Assembly (NCBI RefSeq): GCF_003112735.1
Contig: NZ_BFBR01000003.1
Span: forward strand, 275,453-339,452
Direction: 5' to 3'
DNA length: 64,000 nucleotides
Source of the DNA: Candidatus Phycosocius bacilliformis
GTDB taxonomy: Bacteria; Pseudomonadota; Alphaproteobacteria; Caulobacterales; Aquidulcibacteraceae
Below, piece by piece: positions 44,529 to 53,279 of the stretch. How positions within the stretch are numbered: the stretch's first letter is position 1; the number at the start of each line of letters is the position of its first letter. A model generated the notes under the pieces. The model was not told the DNA's origin and made no database searches. It was given only the letters and a program-made list of their open reading frames with translations. The position numbers and the translations under genes are program-made.

Positions 44529-44576
44529 GGTGCTTGCGGGGGCTCCTCAACAATCTCCGTGGCCGATGTGACGGCC

Positions 44577-44897
44577 TCAGCGCAAAACGTCAACCTCATC
44601 AGGGTCAATTGCGGCATTATAGAGCAGAACCGCCTCTGAAGCGGGCCCACGCCGCACCCCCAATGCGAGGATTTGGAGATGGTGGGCCTGCCCGCCACTG
44701 GCAAAAGCGAGGACATCGCCGGGGGCGATTTGATAGCCGGGCTTGTCGATCTTGCGCACCCCAAGCCCACCACGAACCAGCCGCACCCCTTTGCGGGTGA
44801 CAAATTCTGTTGCCATGCTTCGCGTCTTGAAAAAGCGGGCGCGCCACAGCCACACATCCAGACGCGCGCGATCAGCTGGGTCTTCGGCTGCGCTCAT
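44577..44897 (-). CDS. S4 domain RNA-binding protein (HslR-like)
   Basis: This 106-residue protein has an S4 domain at the start: RLDVWLWRARFFKTRSMATE is typical of heat-shock protein 15 (HslR) relatives, which rescue stalled 50S subunits. The middle VRLVRGGLGVRKIDKPG continues the fold. The start overlaps the helicase stop by four bases, so it is translated with the helicase. The gene order helicase-S4-fdxA is conserved among Alphaproteobacteria. Confidence 0.9.
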   Translation of the reverse strand: MSAAEDPADRARLDVWLWRARFFKTRSMATEFVTRKGVRLVRGGLGVRKIDKPGYQIAPGDVLAFASGGQAHHLQILALGVRRGPASEAVLLYNAAIDPDEVDVLR

Positions 44898-47800
44898 TCG
44901 GACCCAGGCTCACCCGCCTCTGGCGCAGGTGTAGAATTTGGCACCTCAGCTTTGGTCTTGGCGCGATTGTGGCCTTTGTGTTTCTTGCGTTTGGACGAGG
45001 CTTCCTTGCGCGGAGGCGGCTCGGGACTTAGGCGTAAGCCGGCCAGGATCGCGAAGGGATTGTTGGGATCAATTTTGGCCGATCCGGCTTGGGCGGGGCG
45101 GGGTGGCGCAGCAGCAAAACTGCGGCCTTCTGGCGGCCTTCCACCGCCCCGCTGTGGTCCACGCCCCTCACGCGGCGGCCGATTGCCGCCGGGACTGCCC
45201 TCACGACCCGGTCTGCCCCCTGCCCCGGCTTGTGCAGGGCGAGGACCTCCCTCGCGGGCGGGTCGTGCACTGTCTGGCCGTTGGCCGGCATGGGCCCCAT
45301 CGGTGCGTTTGGGAGGGGGACGTCGGAATGAGCGGCCCTCTGGGCGCGGCGGCTTGGCCCGCTTGCGCCGCCACAAGGTGACAGTTTCCATGGCCACAGC
45401 ATCGCTTTGCGCCGGGGTTTCAGCGTCCGGCGCGGCTTCCGCCACCCCCTCGTCAACAAGCTGATTTTCAGGGGCGGCTTCTTCAACCGGGCCAAACTCT
45501 GCCTCAGCGGTCACTTCGGCGGCAGTTTCGGGTGCGGTTTCTGGTGCAGTTTCAGGTGCGATTTCGGGGGCTGCATCGCCAGCAATAGCCTCAGACGAAG
45601 GCTCGGGCGCAGGTGTTGGCTCGACCTGCGCCTTGACTGGCCGGGTCGTCTCAAACTTTTCCCAGCCCAAAGCCTCCACCACCGCTTCGGCCTCGTCATT
45701 GGACGCCCCAAGCAGCGACACAATCACCGTGGGGAACGGGCATGGACCTTTGGCAGCTTCAGCCGCGTCAAACAAGGCATCCGCAATCCGGTCGACAATA
45801 TCCAGACGCACCGCGCGCTGGCCAAAAGCGCGGAAGCCTGCAGCGGCCAAGGGGCGAGCAGCGACGGGCTGGGCCAGATTAAAGCTGGTTACGCCCAAAG
45901 GCGGCAAAAACGGGGTATCAGCTTGAATATCACCGCCATCGGCAAAAAAGCCCAATAGGGCATGCAGCCGCGCCGGACGCGGCTTAAGCAGAGCTGGCGC
46001 ATAAACATTGGCGCGGCCAAACCGCAGACCAGCGGTGCGCAAGGCCTTGCGGTCATCCTGCGACAATTGTCGGATATCGGCATCCAAATCGGCCCGCTCC
46101 ATCACGCCACCGGCTTCAGCGACCCGGTAAGCAATGCCGCGCGCGAGGCCCTTTAGTGCGTCACCTTCGGCGGCCTCAGCCAAAGCCTTTAGGGGGGCGA
46201 GATCACGCGCGACAATCTCGCCCAGCCAGACGTCGAGCCGGTCTTGCGCCTTTTTGACATGGTCATCCGCCGCCAATTCACCGCCCAACAGGGTCGCTTT
46301 GGGCTTCAGCAGTGGCTGGCGCGTCATCAGACGGGCAATCTCATCGCCGCGCCAGATAATCAGGCCTTGGTCTGACAGCACGAAGTCATTGATGCCACCC
46401 GTGGCGATGGCCTCCAGCCGACGGGTCAATTCCGGGCGCAAAGCTTGGAAAGCGGCATTTTTCACCGCGCGCTCTTCCAACCCTGTGGCCATGGGGTCTG
46501 CCATGAAGCGCAGCCCGACCAAGCGACCAATCAAATGGCCCTCGACGGCGACTTCGCCGGTTTCCTTCACTTCAACGTCCATGGCATGTTCCCGTTTGAG
46601 GCCCTTTAACAGGGCAGACGTCCGCTTATCGATAAAGCGCTGCATCAGGCGCTCATGGAGTGTATCAGACAGACGGTCTTCTATCACCCGTGTTTGACCT
46701 TGCCAGTGACTATTTTCATCAACCCAGTCAGATCGGTTCGCCACATAGGTCCAGGTACGGATTGCTGCCAGCCTTTGTTGCAATTGCTCGATATCCCCAT
46801 CGGTGCGATCGAGCTCAGCGACCCGGCGGGCAAACCAGTCTGACGGGATGCGGCCTTTGGGTTGCAGCAGATGGGCCGCAAGGCTTTCGACCAGATGGAC
46901 ATGCTCATCTTGCGGGGCTTTGCGAAAGTCTGGCAATTGGCATGCATCCCACAGGCGGCGTACCCCTGCGGGTGCCCGTGTCAGCGGGCCGACCCACTCA
47001 AGACAAGCAATCCGGCGAAAGGCTTCTTCATCAATCGCGCCGCGCGATCGCTTCAACGAGGGATGCGGCGACGGGGCTTCTAATGAAGCGATCAGCGCTT
47101 GGCAGGAGCGGTAATCAAGCTCTGCGGTGCGCCACTCCAGCGCATCGACGGGTTCAAAATTATGGCCCTCGACCCGCTCAATCGTGTCGGTATCAAGATC
47201 AGGGCAGTCGGCGGTCTCACCAAAAGTGCCGTCGGTGCGAAAGCGGCCCGCCCGGCCGGCAATCTGGGCGATTTCATCCGCCCGCAAGGGCCTGTGACGC
47301 CTGCCATCATATTTGGACAGGCTGGCGAATGCGACATGGTCGACATCCATGTTGAGGCCCATGCCAATCGCGTCAGTCGCGACCAGAAAATCGACCTCGC
47401 CGGATTGATAGAGTGCGACTTGGGCGTTGCGTGTGCGCGGGCTCAAGGCCCCCATCACCACCGCCGCACCCCCCTTGTGTCGACGGATCAGTTCGGCAAT
47501 CGCATAGACGTCTTCCTGGCTGAAAGCGACAATGGCACTTCGCCGGGCCAATCGCGTGATCTTGCGCGAGCCGGTATAGGTCAAAGTCGACAGCCGTTCG
47601 CGCCGTTCAATCTCAATGCCGGGGATCATGGCGCGGATCATCGCGCGCATGGTGTCAGAGCCCAGAAACATCGTCTCGGCTGTGCCGCGCGCCCGTAATA
47701 ATCGGTCGGTAAAAATGTGGCCGCGGTCAGGATCAGCACACAGCTGGATCTCATCGACAGCCACAAAGGAAAATGCCCGATCCAGCGGCATGGCTTCAAC

Positions 47801-48046
47801 TGTGGCGACAAAATAGCGCGCCGTGGCTGGCACAATGCGCTCTTCGCCGGTCACCAGCGCAACATGACCGACACCCTTCTGCTTGACGATACGGTCATAG
47901 ACTTCGCGCGCCAAAAGCCGCAGCGGCAGGCCGATCATGCCCGTGGGATGGCCTAGCATACGCTCGACCGCCAGATGGGTCTTGCCAGTATTGGTCGGGC
48001 CCAGAACAGCCCACACCCGGCTCTCGCGATCAATCAGTCCAACCAT
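44894..48046 (-). CDS. SUV3-like DExH helicase with disordered C-terminal tail
   Basis: This 1050-residue helicase is related to mitochondrial SUV3, an RNA helicase of the degradosome. The Walker A motif GPTNTGKTHLA is at residues 16-26 and the DExH box reads DEIQLC. Helicase motif VI is QIAGRAGRF. The C-terminal 230 residues are low complexity: an acidic Glu-Ala-Pro part, then a basic Arg-Gly-Pro part that may bind RNA. Coupled to the S4 gene. An RNA-processing or ribosome role is inferred from the neighbours. Confidence 0.9.
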   Translation of the reverse strand: MVGLIDRESRVWAVLGPTNTGKTHLAVERMLGHPTGMIGLPLRLLAREVYDRIVKQKGVGHVALVTGEERIVPATARYFVATVEAMPLDRAFSFVAVDEIQLCADPDRGHIFTDRLLRARGTAETMFLGSDTMRAMIRAMIPGIEIERRERLSTLTYTGSRKITRLARRSAIVAFSQEDVYAIAELIRRHKGGAAVVMGALSPRTRNAQVALYQSGEVDFLVATDAIGMGLNMDVDHVAFASLSKYDGRRHRPLRADEIAQIAGRAGRFRTDGTFGETADCPDLDTDTIERVEGHNFEPVDALEWRTAELDYRSCQALIASLEAPSPHPSLKRSRGAIDEEAFRRIACLEWVGPLTRAPAGVRRLWDACQLPDFRKAPQDEHVHLVESLAAHLLQPKGRIPSDWFARRVAELDRTDGDIEQLQQRLAAIRTWTYVANRSDWVDENSHWQGQTRVIEDRLSDTLHERLMQRFIDKRTSALLKGLKREHAMDVEVKETGEVAVEGHLIGRLVGLRFMADPMATGLEERAVKNAAFQALRPELTRRLEAIATGGINDFVLSDQGLIIWRGDEIARLMTRQPLLKPKATLLGGELAADDHVKKAQDRLDVWLGEIVARDLAPLKALAEAAEGDALKGLARGIAYRVAEAGGVMERADLDADIRQLSQDDRKALRTAGLRFGRANVYAPALLKPRPARLHALLGFFADGGDIQADTPFLPPLGVTSFNLAQPVAARPLAAAGFRAFGQRAVRLDIVDRIADALFDAAEAAKGPCPFPTVIVSLLGASNDEAEAVVEALGWEKFETTRPVKAQVEPTPAPEPSSEAIAGDAAPEIAPETAPETAPETAAEVTAEAEFGPVEEAAPENQLVDEGVAEAAPDAETPAQSDAVAMETVTLWRRKRAKPPRPEGRSFRRPPPKRTDGAHAGQRPDSARPAREGGPRPAQAGAGGRPGREGSPGGNRPPREGRGPQRGGGRPPEGRSFAAAPPRPAQAGSAKIDPNNPFAILAGLRLSPEPPPRKEASSKRKKHKGHNRAKTKAEVPNSTPAPEAGEPGSE

Positions 48047-48120
48047 GGACCAGACCTAGAGTTTTTGCGGCGCATGGGAAACCCTCATCTGCTTTTCGGC
48101 CCGCGCCCGACTGACCGGCA

Positions 48121-48138
48121 TTAGAACAAGCGTTCTAA
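48121..48138. promoter_or_regulatory. Possible regulator site upstream of the lipase gene
   Basis: TTAGAAC and GTTCTAA, perfect complements, are separated by AAGC. It lies in the region between the divergent helicase and lipase genes. The form is like TetR-family operators for lipid genes. It does not fit the alphaproteobacterial LexA box (two GTTC in the same direction). Confidence 0.35.
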
Positions 48139-48248
48139 TCCGGCCTCACGAATAGTTGACCTCTGAGGTGCTGGGTGTCACCTTTGTTAAACAATTCGGG
48201 CAAAACTGCCCTGAAGATAGGCCGGGACTGATATGATCCTGGCGGTAA

Positions 48249-49088
48249 ATGCTGGGAGAATTCATGATGGTTGCTGCTGCGATCAATGCCGCCACCCCGA
48301 AAAAGCGCGCTTTTTCAAAGCAGAATGCCAAGTCTCCCGAAAGTGCCGGTCGGCTCAAGCCGCCACCACTGGCGCTGACTTTGGTTGAAGGTCGCGGTGT
48401 GGTCGAACTGGCTGCAACCCTGGCGACGCGCAGCATTTTGCGCCACGCCCCGCGCGGAGATGGCCATTCGGTTCTGGTTTTGCCGGGTTTTCTGGCCAGT
48501 GACCGGTCAACCCAACCGATTCGCCGCTTTTTGGACGAGTTGGATTACGACACCCATGGCTGGGGTCAGGGCCAGAATCTGGGAAAATTCTATAAGATGC
48601 GTGAGGTGCTGGAGGGCCGTCTTGGCGAGATCCATGCCAAGTCCGGGCAGAAAGTCTCGTTGGTCGGGTGGAGCTTGGGCGGGGTATTTGCCCGCTATCT
48701 GGCCCTGGTTCATCCTGACAAAGTGCGCAGCGTGATTACGCTTGGCAGTCCGTTTGCCGCCGATATTCACGCCACCAGCGCCAAGAAACTCTATGATCTA
48801 TTGTCAAATGAAGGCCCGGCCCGGCCTGGAGATCTGGAAAAGATCGCCGGTGATCTGCCAGTCCCCAATTCATCGATCTACACCAAGCTCGATGGCATCG
48901 TGAATTGGAAAACCTGTATCGCCAAGCCTGCTGACAATGCCGAAACGATTGAAATTCGCCTTGCCAGCCATGTCGGCATCGGGGTCAATCCGGCCGCTTT
49001 CTGGGCCACTGCCGACCGGCTCGCCCAACCCGAAGGCACATTCAAGCCCTTTGCCAAAAGCGGGCCCTTTGCTTTGGCCTATGGTTAA
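48249..49088 (+). CDS. Alpha/beta hydrolase (lipase-like)
   Basis: This 279-residue serine hydrolase has the nucleophile motif GWSLGG (Ser about 142), the oxyanion block LVLPGFLASD and a late His in ASHVGIGVNPAAFW (about 248). A 45-residue basic N-terminal part precedes the fold, with no clear signal peptide. It resembles esterases of the PGAP1/lipase type. The gene next to it encodes a wax ester/diacylglycerol acyltransferase, so it may break down or recycle the storage lipid (inference). Later ATGs at 48264 or 48267 could also serve. Confidence 0.85.
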   Translation: MLGEFMMVAAAINAATPKKRAFSKQNAKSPESAGRLKPPPLALTLVEGRGVVELAATLATRSILRHAPRGDGHSVLVLPGFLASDRSTQPIRRFLDELDYDTHGWGQGQNLGKFYKMREVLEGRLGEIHAKSGQKVSLVGWSLGGVFARYLALVHPDKVRSVITLGSPFAADIHATSAKKLYDLLSNEGPARPGDLEKIAGDLPVPNSSIYTKLDGIVNWKTCIAKPADNAETIEIRLASHVGIGVNPAAFWATADRLAQPEGTFKPFAKSGPFALAYG

Positions 49089-49289
49089 ACAAGCCTCTAG
49101 GTACGAACCGATCTCGATGGCATCGGTCAGGTCAGCAAGTCCGTAATTCATCCCCCTATTTTCGGCCACAAGCTTGCGGACCTTTCAGGTCCGTGGTTGA
49201 CTACAGGTCAGCTTAAGTGTCCACGTATCGGACACGCCGGATGATAGGCATAAGTGCAGATCAACTGCACATCTTTATTGGGGGAAGTC

Positions 49290-50846
49290 ATGAGTGAAGC
49301 GGTACGCCTGTCGTCCCTAGATGCATCTTTCCTCTATATGGAAACACCCGAGATGCCGATGCATGTCGGGTCGCTCTCCCTGTTTCAACTGCCTGAGGGC
49401 TACAAGGGCGATTATTTTGAGGCCTTCAAGGCCCAGATTGAGGATCGGCTCGACGCTGTGCCGATGTTGCGCAAGAAATTGTCCCGCACCTTGCTCGACC
49501 TCGATCATCCGTCCTGGGTGGATGATGAGCAATTCGACATCAACCGCCATATCTTCCGCGGCAGCCTGCCTGAACCGCGTGATATGGCGACTTTGCGCCG
49601 TATCGTTGGCTGGATGCATGCGAAACTTCTCAATCGCGCGCGCCCCTTATGGGAATTCTATGTGTTTGAGAATCTGCCTGGCAATAAGGTCGGGCTTTAT
49701 GCCAAATTGCATCATGCGCTGATTGATGGGGGTGCCGGGGTGGCCCTGTCGCAAATCGTCTATGACCTCTCGCCCAATCCCGCGCCGCGCACCAAAGCCG
49801 CCAAAGCTGATGCCAACAGCGAAGGGGAAACCAACACCAAGAAAAAAGGCCGGGCGCGCGATGTCGCAGCCTCGGTGATGAACACCTATGTCAATCTCTG
49901 GCAGCGCCCGTTTGACAAGGCGGCTGCTGCCAGCCCGATCGCGCTCAAACGGACGGGCAAGACCGACTTTGGGTCCACGCTGATCGATCATGTGGTCGAC
50001 CAAGTCGAAGTGGGTATGAAAACAGTGGCGAATTTGCCTGCCATGCTGAAGACCGCGGGCAGCGTGCTGCCCGGTCTTCTCGATGTTGGCAAACTCAAGG
50101 ATTTGCCCAAATTGATCCCGCCGAGCACGCCCTTCAACAAGGCCATTAGTTCAGAGCGGGCGTTTGGGACCGCCACCTTGTCGATCAAGCGCGCCAAGGC
50201 TGTCGCCAAGGCGGCGGGTGGCAAGCTGAACGACGTGGTGCTGGCGGTTTCTGCCGGTGTGCTGCGCCGTCATCTTTTGGCCATGGGTGCGCTACCTGAC
50301 AAGCCATTGGTGGCCATGGTGCCGATTTCACTGCGCGAGGATGGCAATGCCGATACCAATAATCAGGCCTTTGCCATGTCTTGCCCGATTGCCACCCATA
50401 TCAGCGACCCGCGGGAACGATTGGCAGCGATCATTGCCGATTCCGTGCAAGCCAAATCCGTGGTCAGCCCGCTGAAGGACTTCATCCCCAATTTCACCAA
50501 TGCTTCTGTGTTGGGCGCACCGATGGCGATGCAGATCGGCTCGCTGCTCTATGGTCGGTCCGGCCTGTCCGATGTCTTGCCGCCGGGGGCCAATGTGATT
50601 GTTTCCAATGTGCCCGGTCCGCCCATTCCGCTCTATGCAGCCGGGGCCACCATGCTGCATTTGTGGCCGGTATCCATTCCCGCCCATGGCATGTCGATCA
50701 ATATCACGGTGCAGGGCTATCAGGATCAGCTGGAAGTCGGTGTCATTGCCGGGGCCAATATCTTCCCCGATGTGCAGCCGCTGGCAGACATGATGGCTGA
50801 GGAATTGGATGTGTTGGAAAAGGCATTTGAGACAGTCAAAGCCTGA
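49290..50846 (+). CDS. Wax ester synthase/diacylglycerol acyltransferase (WS/DGAT)
   Basis: This is a 518-residue O-acyltransferase of the WS/DGAT/MGAT family. The start MSEAVRLSSLDASFLYMETP and the active-site HHALIDG (residues 141-147, HHxxxDG) are typical. The C-terminal half holds NNQAFAMSCPIATH and the NVPGPPIPLYAAGA region. These enzymes make wax esters or triacylglycerol for storage or lipid modification. GGGGAAG before ATG at 49290 decides the start. It lies 200 bases after a lipase-like gene on the same strand. Confidence 0.93.
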   Translation: MSEAVRLSSLDASFLYMETPEMPMHVGSLSLFQLPEGYKGDYFEAFKAQIEDRLDAVPMLRKKLSRTLLDLDHPSWVDDEQFDINRHIFRGSLPEPRDMATLRRIVGWMHAKLLNRARPLWEFYVFENLPGNKVGLYAKLHHALIDGGAGVALSQIVYDLSPNPAPRTKAAKADANSEGETNTKKKGRARDVAASVMNTYVNLWQRPFDKAAAASPIALKRTGKTDFGSTLIDHVVDQVEVGMKTVANLPAMLKTAGSVLPGLLDVGKLKDLPKLIPPSTPFNKAISSERAFGTATLSIKRAKAVAKAAGGKLNDVVLAVSAGVLRRHLLAMGALPDKPLVAMVPISLREDGNADTNNQAFAMSCPIATHISDPRERLAAIIADSVQAKSVVSPLKDFIPNFTNASVLGAPMAMQIGSLLYGRSGLSDVLPPGANVIVSNVPGPPIPLYAAGATMLHLWPVSIPAHGMSINITVQGYQDQLEVGVIAGANIFPDVQPLADMMAEELDVLEKAFETVKA

Positions 50847-51251
50847 TCAGCCATCGGCAAAGCTGTGGGTCTGATCCTTCAAGATCATCATGGTCACATC
50901 ATCAGCGGCTTTGCGGCGAACCTTGATCAGGTCGAGAACCCGCTCATCGGACAAAAAGCGCCACAGCACTTTGGGATTGGGGTACCAAAAGGCACCCACC
51001 ACATCCCATTGCCCAGCTGGTCCCACAAGGTCGAGGGCGACAATGCCGTGGGTTACCCGCCTCGCCCCATATTCGTGCAGGATTGGGCCGATACCACTCT
51101 GATAAGTCTGCCAAGCGGCATCGGCGCGTCCATCAGCCAGATCATGGCGGAATCGCAAGAGCGACAATACAATAATGGGCTCTTCCGACGGCAATTTTTT
51201 AATTGCCTGTAGTGCGGCCAGCGATGGCTCAATCTCGTCAAACAGCCCCAT
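50847..51251 (-). CDS. DUF1330-like ferredoxin-fold protein
   Basis: This 134-residue protein has a pattern of the dimeric alpha/beta barrel (DUF1330-like) kind: IIVLSLLRFRHDLADG, then WDVVGAFWYPNPKVLWRFLSDER and the C-terminal VTMMILKD strand. No signal peptide is seen from ATG at 51251. The frame stays open upstream to 51371, and the intervening codons spell a hydrophobic stretch (WLALAAAWLFL) that could be a membrane anchor if a non-ATG start there were used. That longer form would overlap the acyl-CoA dehydrogenase gene. Function unknown. Confidence 0.65.
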   Translation of the reverse strand: MGLFDEIEPSLAALQAIKKLPSEEPIIVLSLLRFRHDLADGRADAAWQTYQSGIGPILHEYGARRVTHGIVALDLVGPAGQWDVVGAFWYPNPKVLWRFLSDERVLDLIKVRRKAADDVTMMILKDQTHSFADG

Positions 51252-51322
51252 GACACTAAGGAATAGCCAAGCGGCAGCCAACGCAAGCCAGCCACGCAGC
51301 GTTTCACTGCGATTGTGAGGGA

Positions 51323-52612
51323 CTAGTTGGAAAAATGTCGCTTTTTGGGGCCGGCATAGCCAAAAAGCCAAGCAGCAACCTTGCGCTTTTGGATTTCCTC
51401 GCTGCCCTCGGTGATGCGATAGCGGCGGTGATGACGATAGATGTGCTCAAACGGTTTGTGGCGCGAATAGCCGATGCCGCCATGGACTTGCATCGCCAGG
51501 TCGGCTGCCTCGCAACACAGGCGGTTTGCCCAATAATTGCACATGGAGACCTTATCAGAGAGCCGCTTCTCGACCTCCGGCTTGCTCATTTGATCCATTT
51601 CCCAAGCCGTCTTGTGAATAAGCAGGCGGAGCATTTCGGCCTGGGTCGCCAGTTCCACCAGCGGCCATTGGATCGCCTGATTGGCAGCCAAAGGCTCACC
51701 AAACGGCTTACGCTGACGCGCATAGGCCACACTCTCCTCGATACAATAAACCGCTGCCCCGAGCGATGAGGCAGCCTGACGAATGCGGTTTTCGTGCACA
51801 AAGTGCTGAGCCAAGGCCAAACCCATCTCAGGAGGGCCAAAGACAGCACTTTGGGGCACCCAGACGTCCTTGAAACTGACACGTGGGTGGTCAGTCGGCA
51901 TATTGAAGGTCCACAGATATTCTTCAATCGTCACGCCTGGATCATCTGCCGGCAAAAAGAAGCAGGTGATGCCACGCGCATCTCCCGCCTGCCCGCTCGT
52001 GCGGGCAAAGAACATCACATGTGTGGCGACATGCATGCCCGTCAGCCACATTTTCTGCCCGTTCAACAACCACCCATCGACACCATCACGGGTCTGGCGC
52101 ACCCCTGTACTCTCCATATGCGTGGCATCAGAGCCGTGATTGGGTTCGGTCAAACCAAAACAAGCAATGAATTCCCCACGCAAGCTTTTGGCCAAAAGCT
52201 CTTCTTTCTGTTCGGGGGTGCCAAAGTCACGCAGCATTAACGCGCCAGGCATATTGCCGACGATTGAATGTTCGTTCTGCAAATCATTGTGCAAGCCAAG
52301 CCCCTTGGCCGCCAGATGTTCGCGGATGATCGCCATAGCCAAATTGCTGCCATCCTTGCCGCCAAACTCGGCAGGCAGCGCATAGCGATAATGGCCTGCG
52401 GCATCGGCCCGCCGTCGGGCTTCGCCCAACAGGGCTTCCCATTCCGGGCGTGGCAGGCCCTGATTGTCAAAGTCAGTTCGCGCCCATTCGCGACGATGGT
52501 CGAAAAAGCGGATATTGTCATCGGCCTCTTCCAGCGGCTTGATCTCGCGGGCGATGAAATCATCCAGCTCGATCAAATAATCAGCAATCGGCTGGGGAAT
52601 GGTGAAATCCAT
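51323..52612 (-). CDS. Acyl-CoA dehydrogenase family protein
   Basis: This 429-residue flavoprotein has the N-terminal helical domain, a middle beta domain (FGLTEPNHGSDATHMESTGV) and a C-terminal domain with VHGGIGYSRHKPFEHIYRHH and RYRITEGSEEIQKRKVA. The EGSEEIQ block is usual for this branch of acyl-CoA dehydrogenases. It differs clearly from the protein at 5936. Substrate chain length is unknown. It may be transcribed with the DUF1330-like gene downstream. Confidence 0.92.
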   Translation of the reverse strand: MDFTIPQPIADYLIELDDFIAREIKPLEEADDNIRFFDHRREWARTDFDNQGLPRPEWEALLGEARRRADAAGHYRYALPAEFGGKDGSNLAMAIIREHLAAKGLGLHNDLQNEHSIVGNMPGALMLRDFGTPEQKEELLAKSLRGEFIACFGLTEPNHGSDATHMESTGVRQTRDGVDGWLLNGQKMWLTGMHVATHVMFFARTSGQAGDARGITCFFLPADDPGVTIEEYLWTFNMPTDHPRVSFKDVWVPQSAVFGPPEMGLALAQHFVHENRIRQAASSLGAAVYCIEESVAYARQRKPFGEPLAANQAIQWPLVELATQAEMLRLLIHKTAWEMDQMSKPEVEKRLSDKVSMCNYWANRLCCEAADLAMQVHGGIGYSRHKPFEHIYRHHRRYRITEGSEEIQKRKVAAWLFGYAGPKKRHFSN

Positions 52613-52861
52613 GATCTGCCTCCCTGCAACATCTCGCCTCTGACGGGCGCATCACCCCATGATGTCTGGGCCGGAGACGGGATGCAACTGGCGACAAAGG
52701 TCTGGGAGGCGGTTTTCAACACGCTGGAATGACAAAATCGTGACTGCTGAATAAAATACAGTATGTTCATTTTTTTGCTTGCATCTATCACTGCGCCGGG
52801 TTAGGTGTGGGTCAACGAGGACAAAAAGCCCGTTATCTTCAACCTTTTCAGGAGCCTCCCC

Positions 52862-53170
52862 ATGCGCTTCAAGACGCTCGTCGCTGGATTTGCCTTTGCC
52901 TTGACTGCCACTGCAGCCATGGCTGCCTACAATAATGTTGTCGTTAAGTTGAAAACCCCGGTTGCAGAAGCCTCCGACAGCGTGATCGCGCTCGGGGCTG
53001 TTTGGAACTGCTCGGGCGACACCTGCACCTCCGTGCTGGACCGCAAGACCCCGCAAGTGCGTGACTGCCGTCAGATTGCGCGCACCCTGGGCCCTGTTGC
53101 CAGCTACACGGTTGGTAACGCCAGCCTCGATGAGGCCGGTATCCAAGCCTGCAATAGCGCAGCCAAATAA
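52862..53170 (+). CDS. CC_3452 family secreted protein
   Basis: This 102-residue protein has a signal peptide (residues 1-22, ending AAMAA) and a mature part with three conserved cysteines beyond it, WNCSGDTCTS, then VRDCRQIAR. The pattern is that of the CC_3452 family of Caulobacterales and sphingomonads, whose function is unknown. ATG at 52862 follows an AGGAG; the frame is open upstream to 52805. A good terminator follows. It is monocistronic, divergent from the acyl-CoA dehydrogenase. Confidence 0.8.
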   Translation: MRFKTLVAGFAFALTATAAMAAYNNVVVKLKTPVAEASDSVIALGAVWNCSGDTCTSVLDRKTPQVRDCRQIARTLGPVASYTVGNASLDEAGIQACNSAAK

Positions 53171-53223
53171 GCGCAAGGCGATGCTCCAGATGCGAAAAGC
53201 CGCATCTGTTTCCCATTACTCAG

Positions 53224-53252
53224 AAGGCGAGCCTTTATTGGCTCGCCTTTTC
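53224..53252 (+). terminator. Rho-independent terminator after the CC_3452 gene
   Basis: Perfect 10-base arms AAGGCGAGCC and GGCTCGCCTT enclose the loop TTTATT, followed by TTC. It lies about 50 bases after the stop. Confidence 0.88.
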
Positions 53253-53279
53253 TGCATTTAACGCCAAGCGCCCGATCGT

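Noticed and set aside
44673..45464. Plus-strand frame of 263 codons inside the helicase gene
   Set aside because: It is a shadow of the Arg/Gly/Pro-rich tail of the helicase, with no start signal or recognisable fold.
48121..48138. LexA box
   Set aside because: The alphaproteobacterial LexA box is a direct repeat of GTTC with 7 bases between; this is an inverted repeat with 4.
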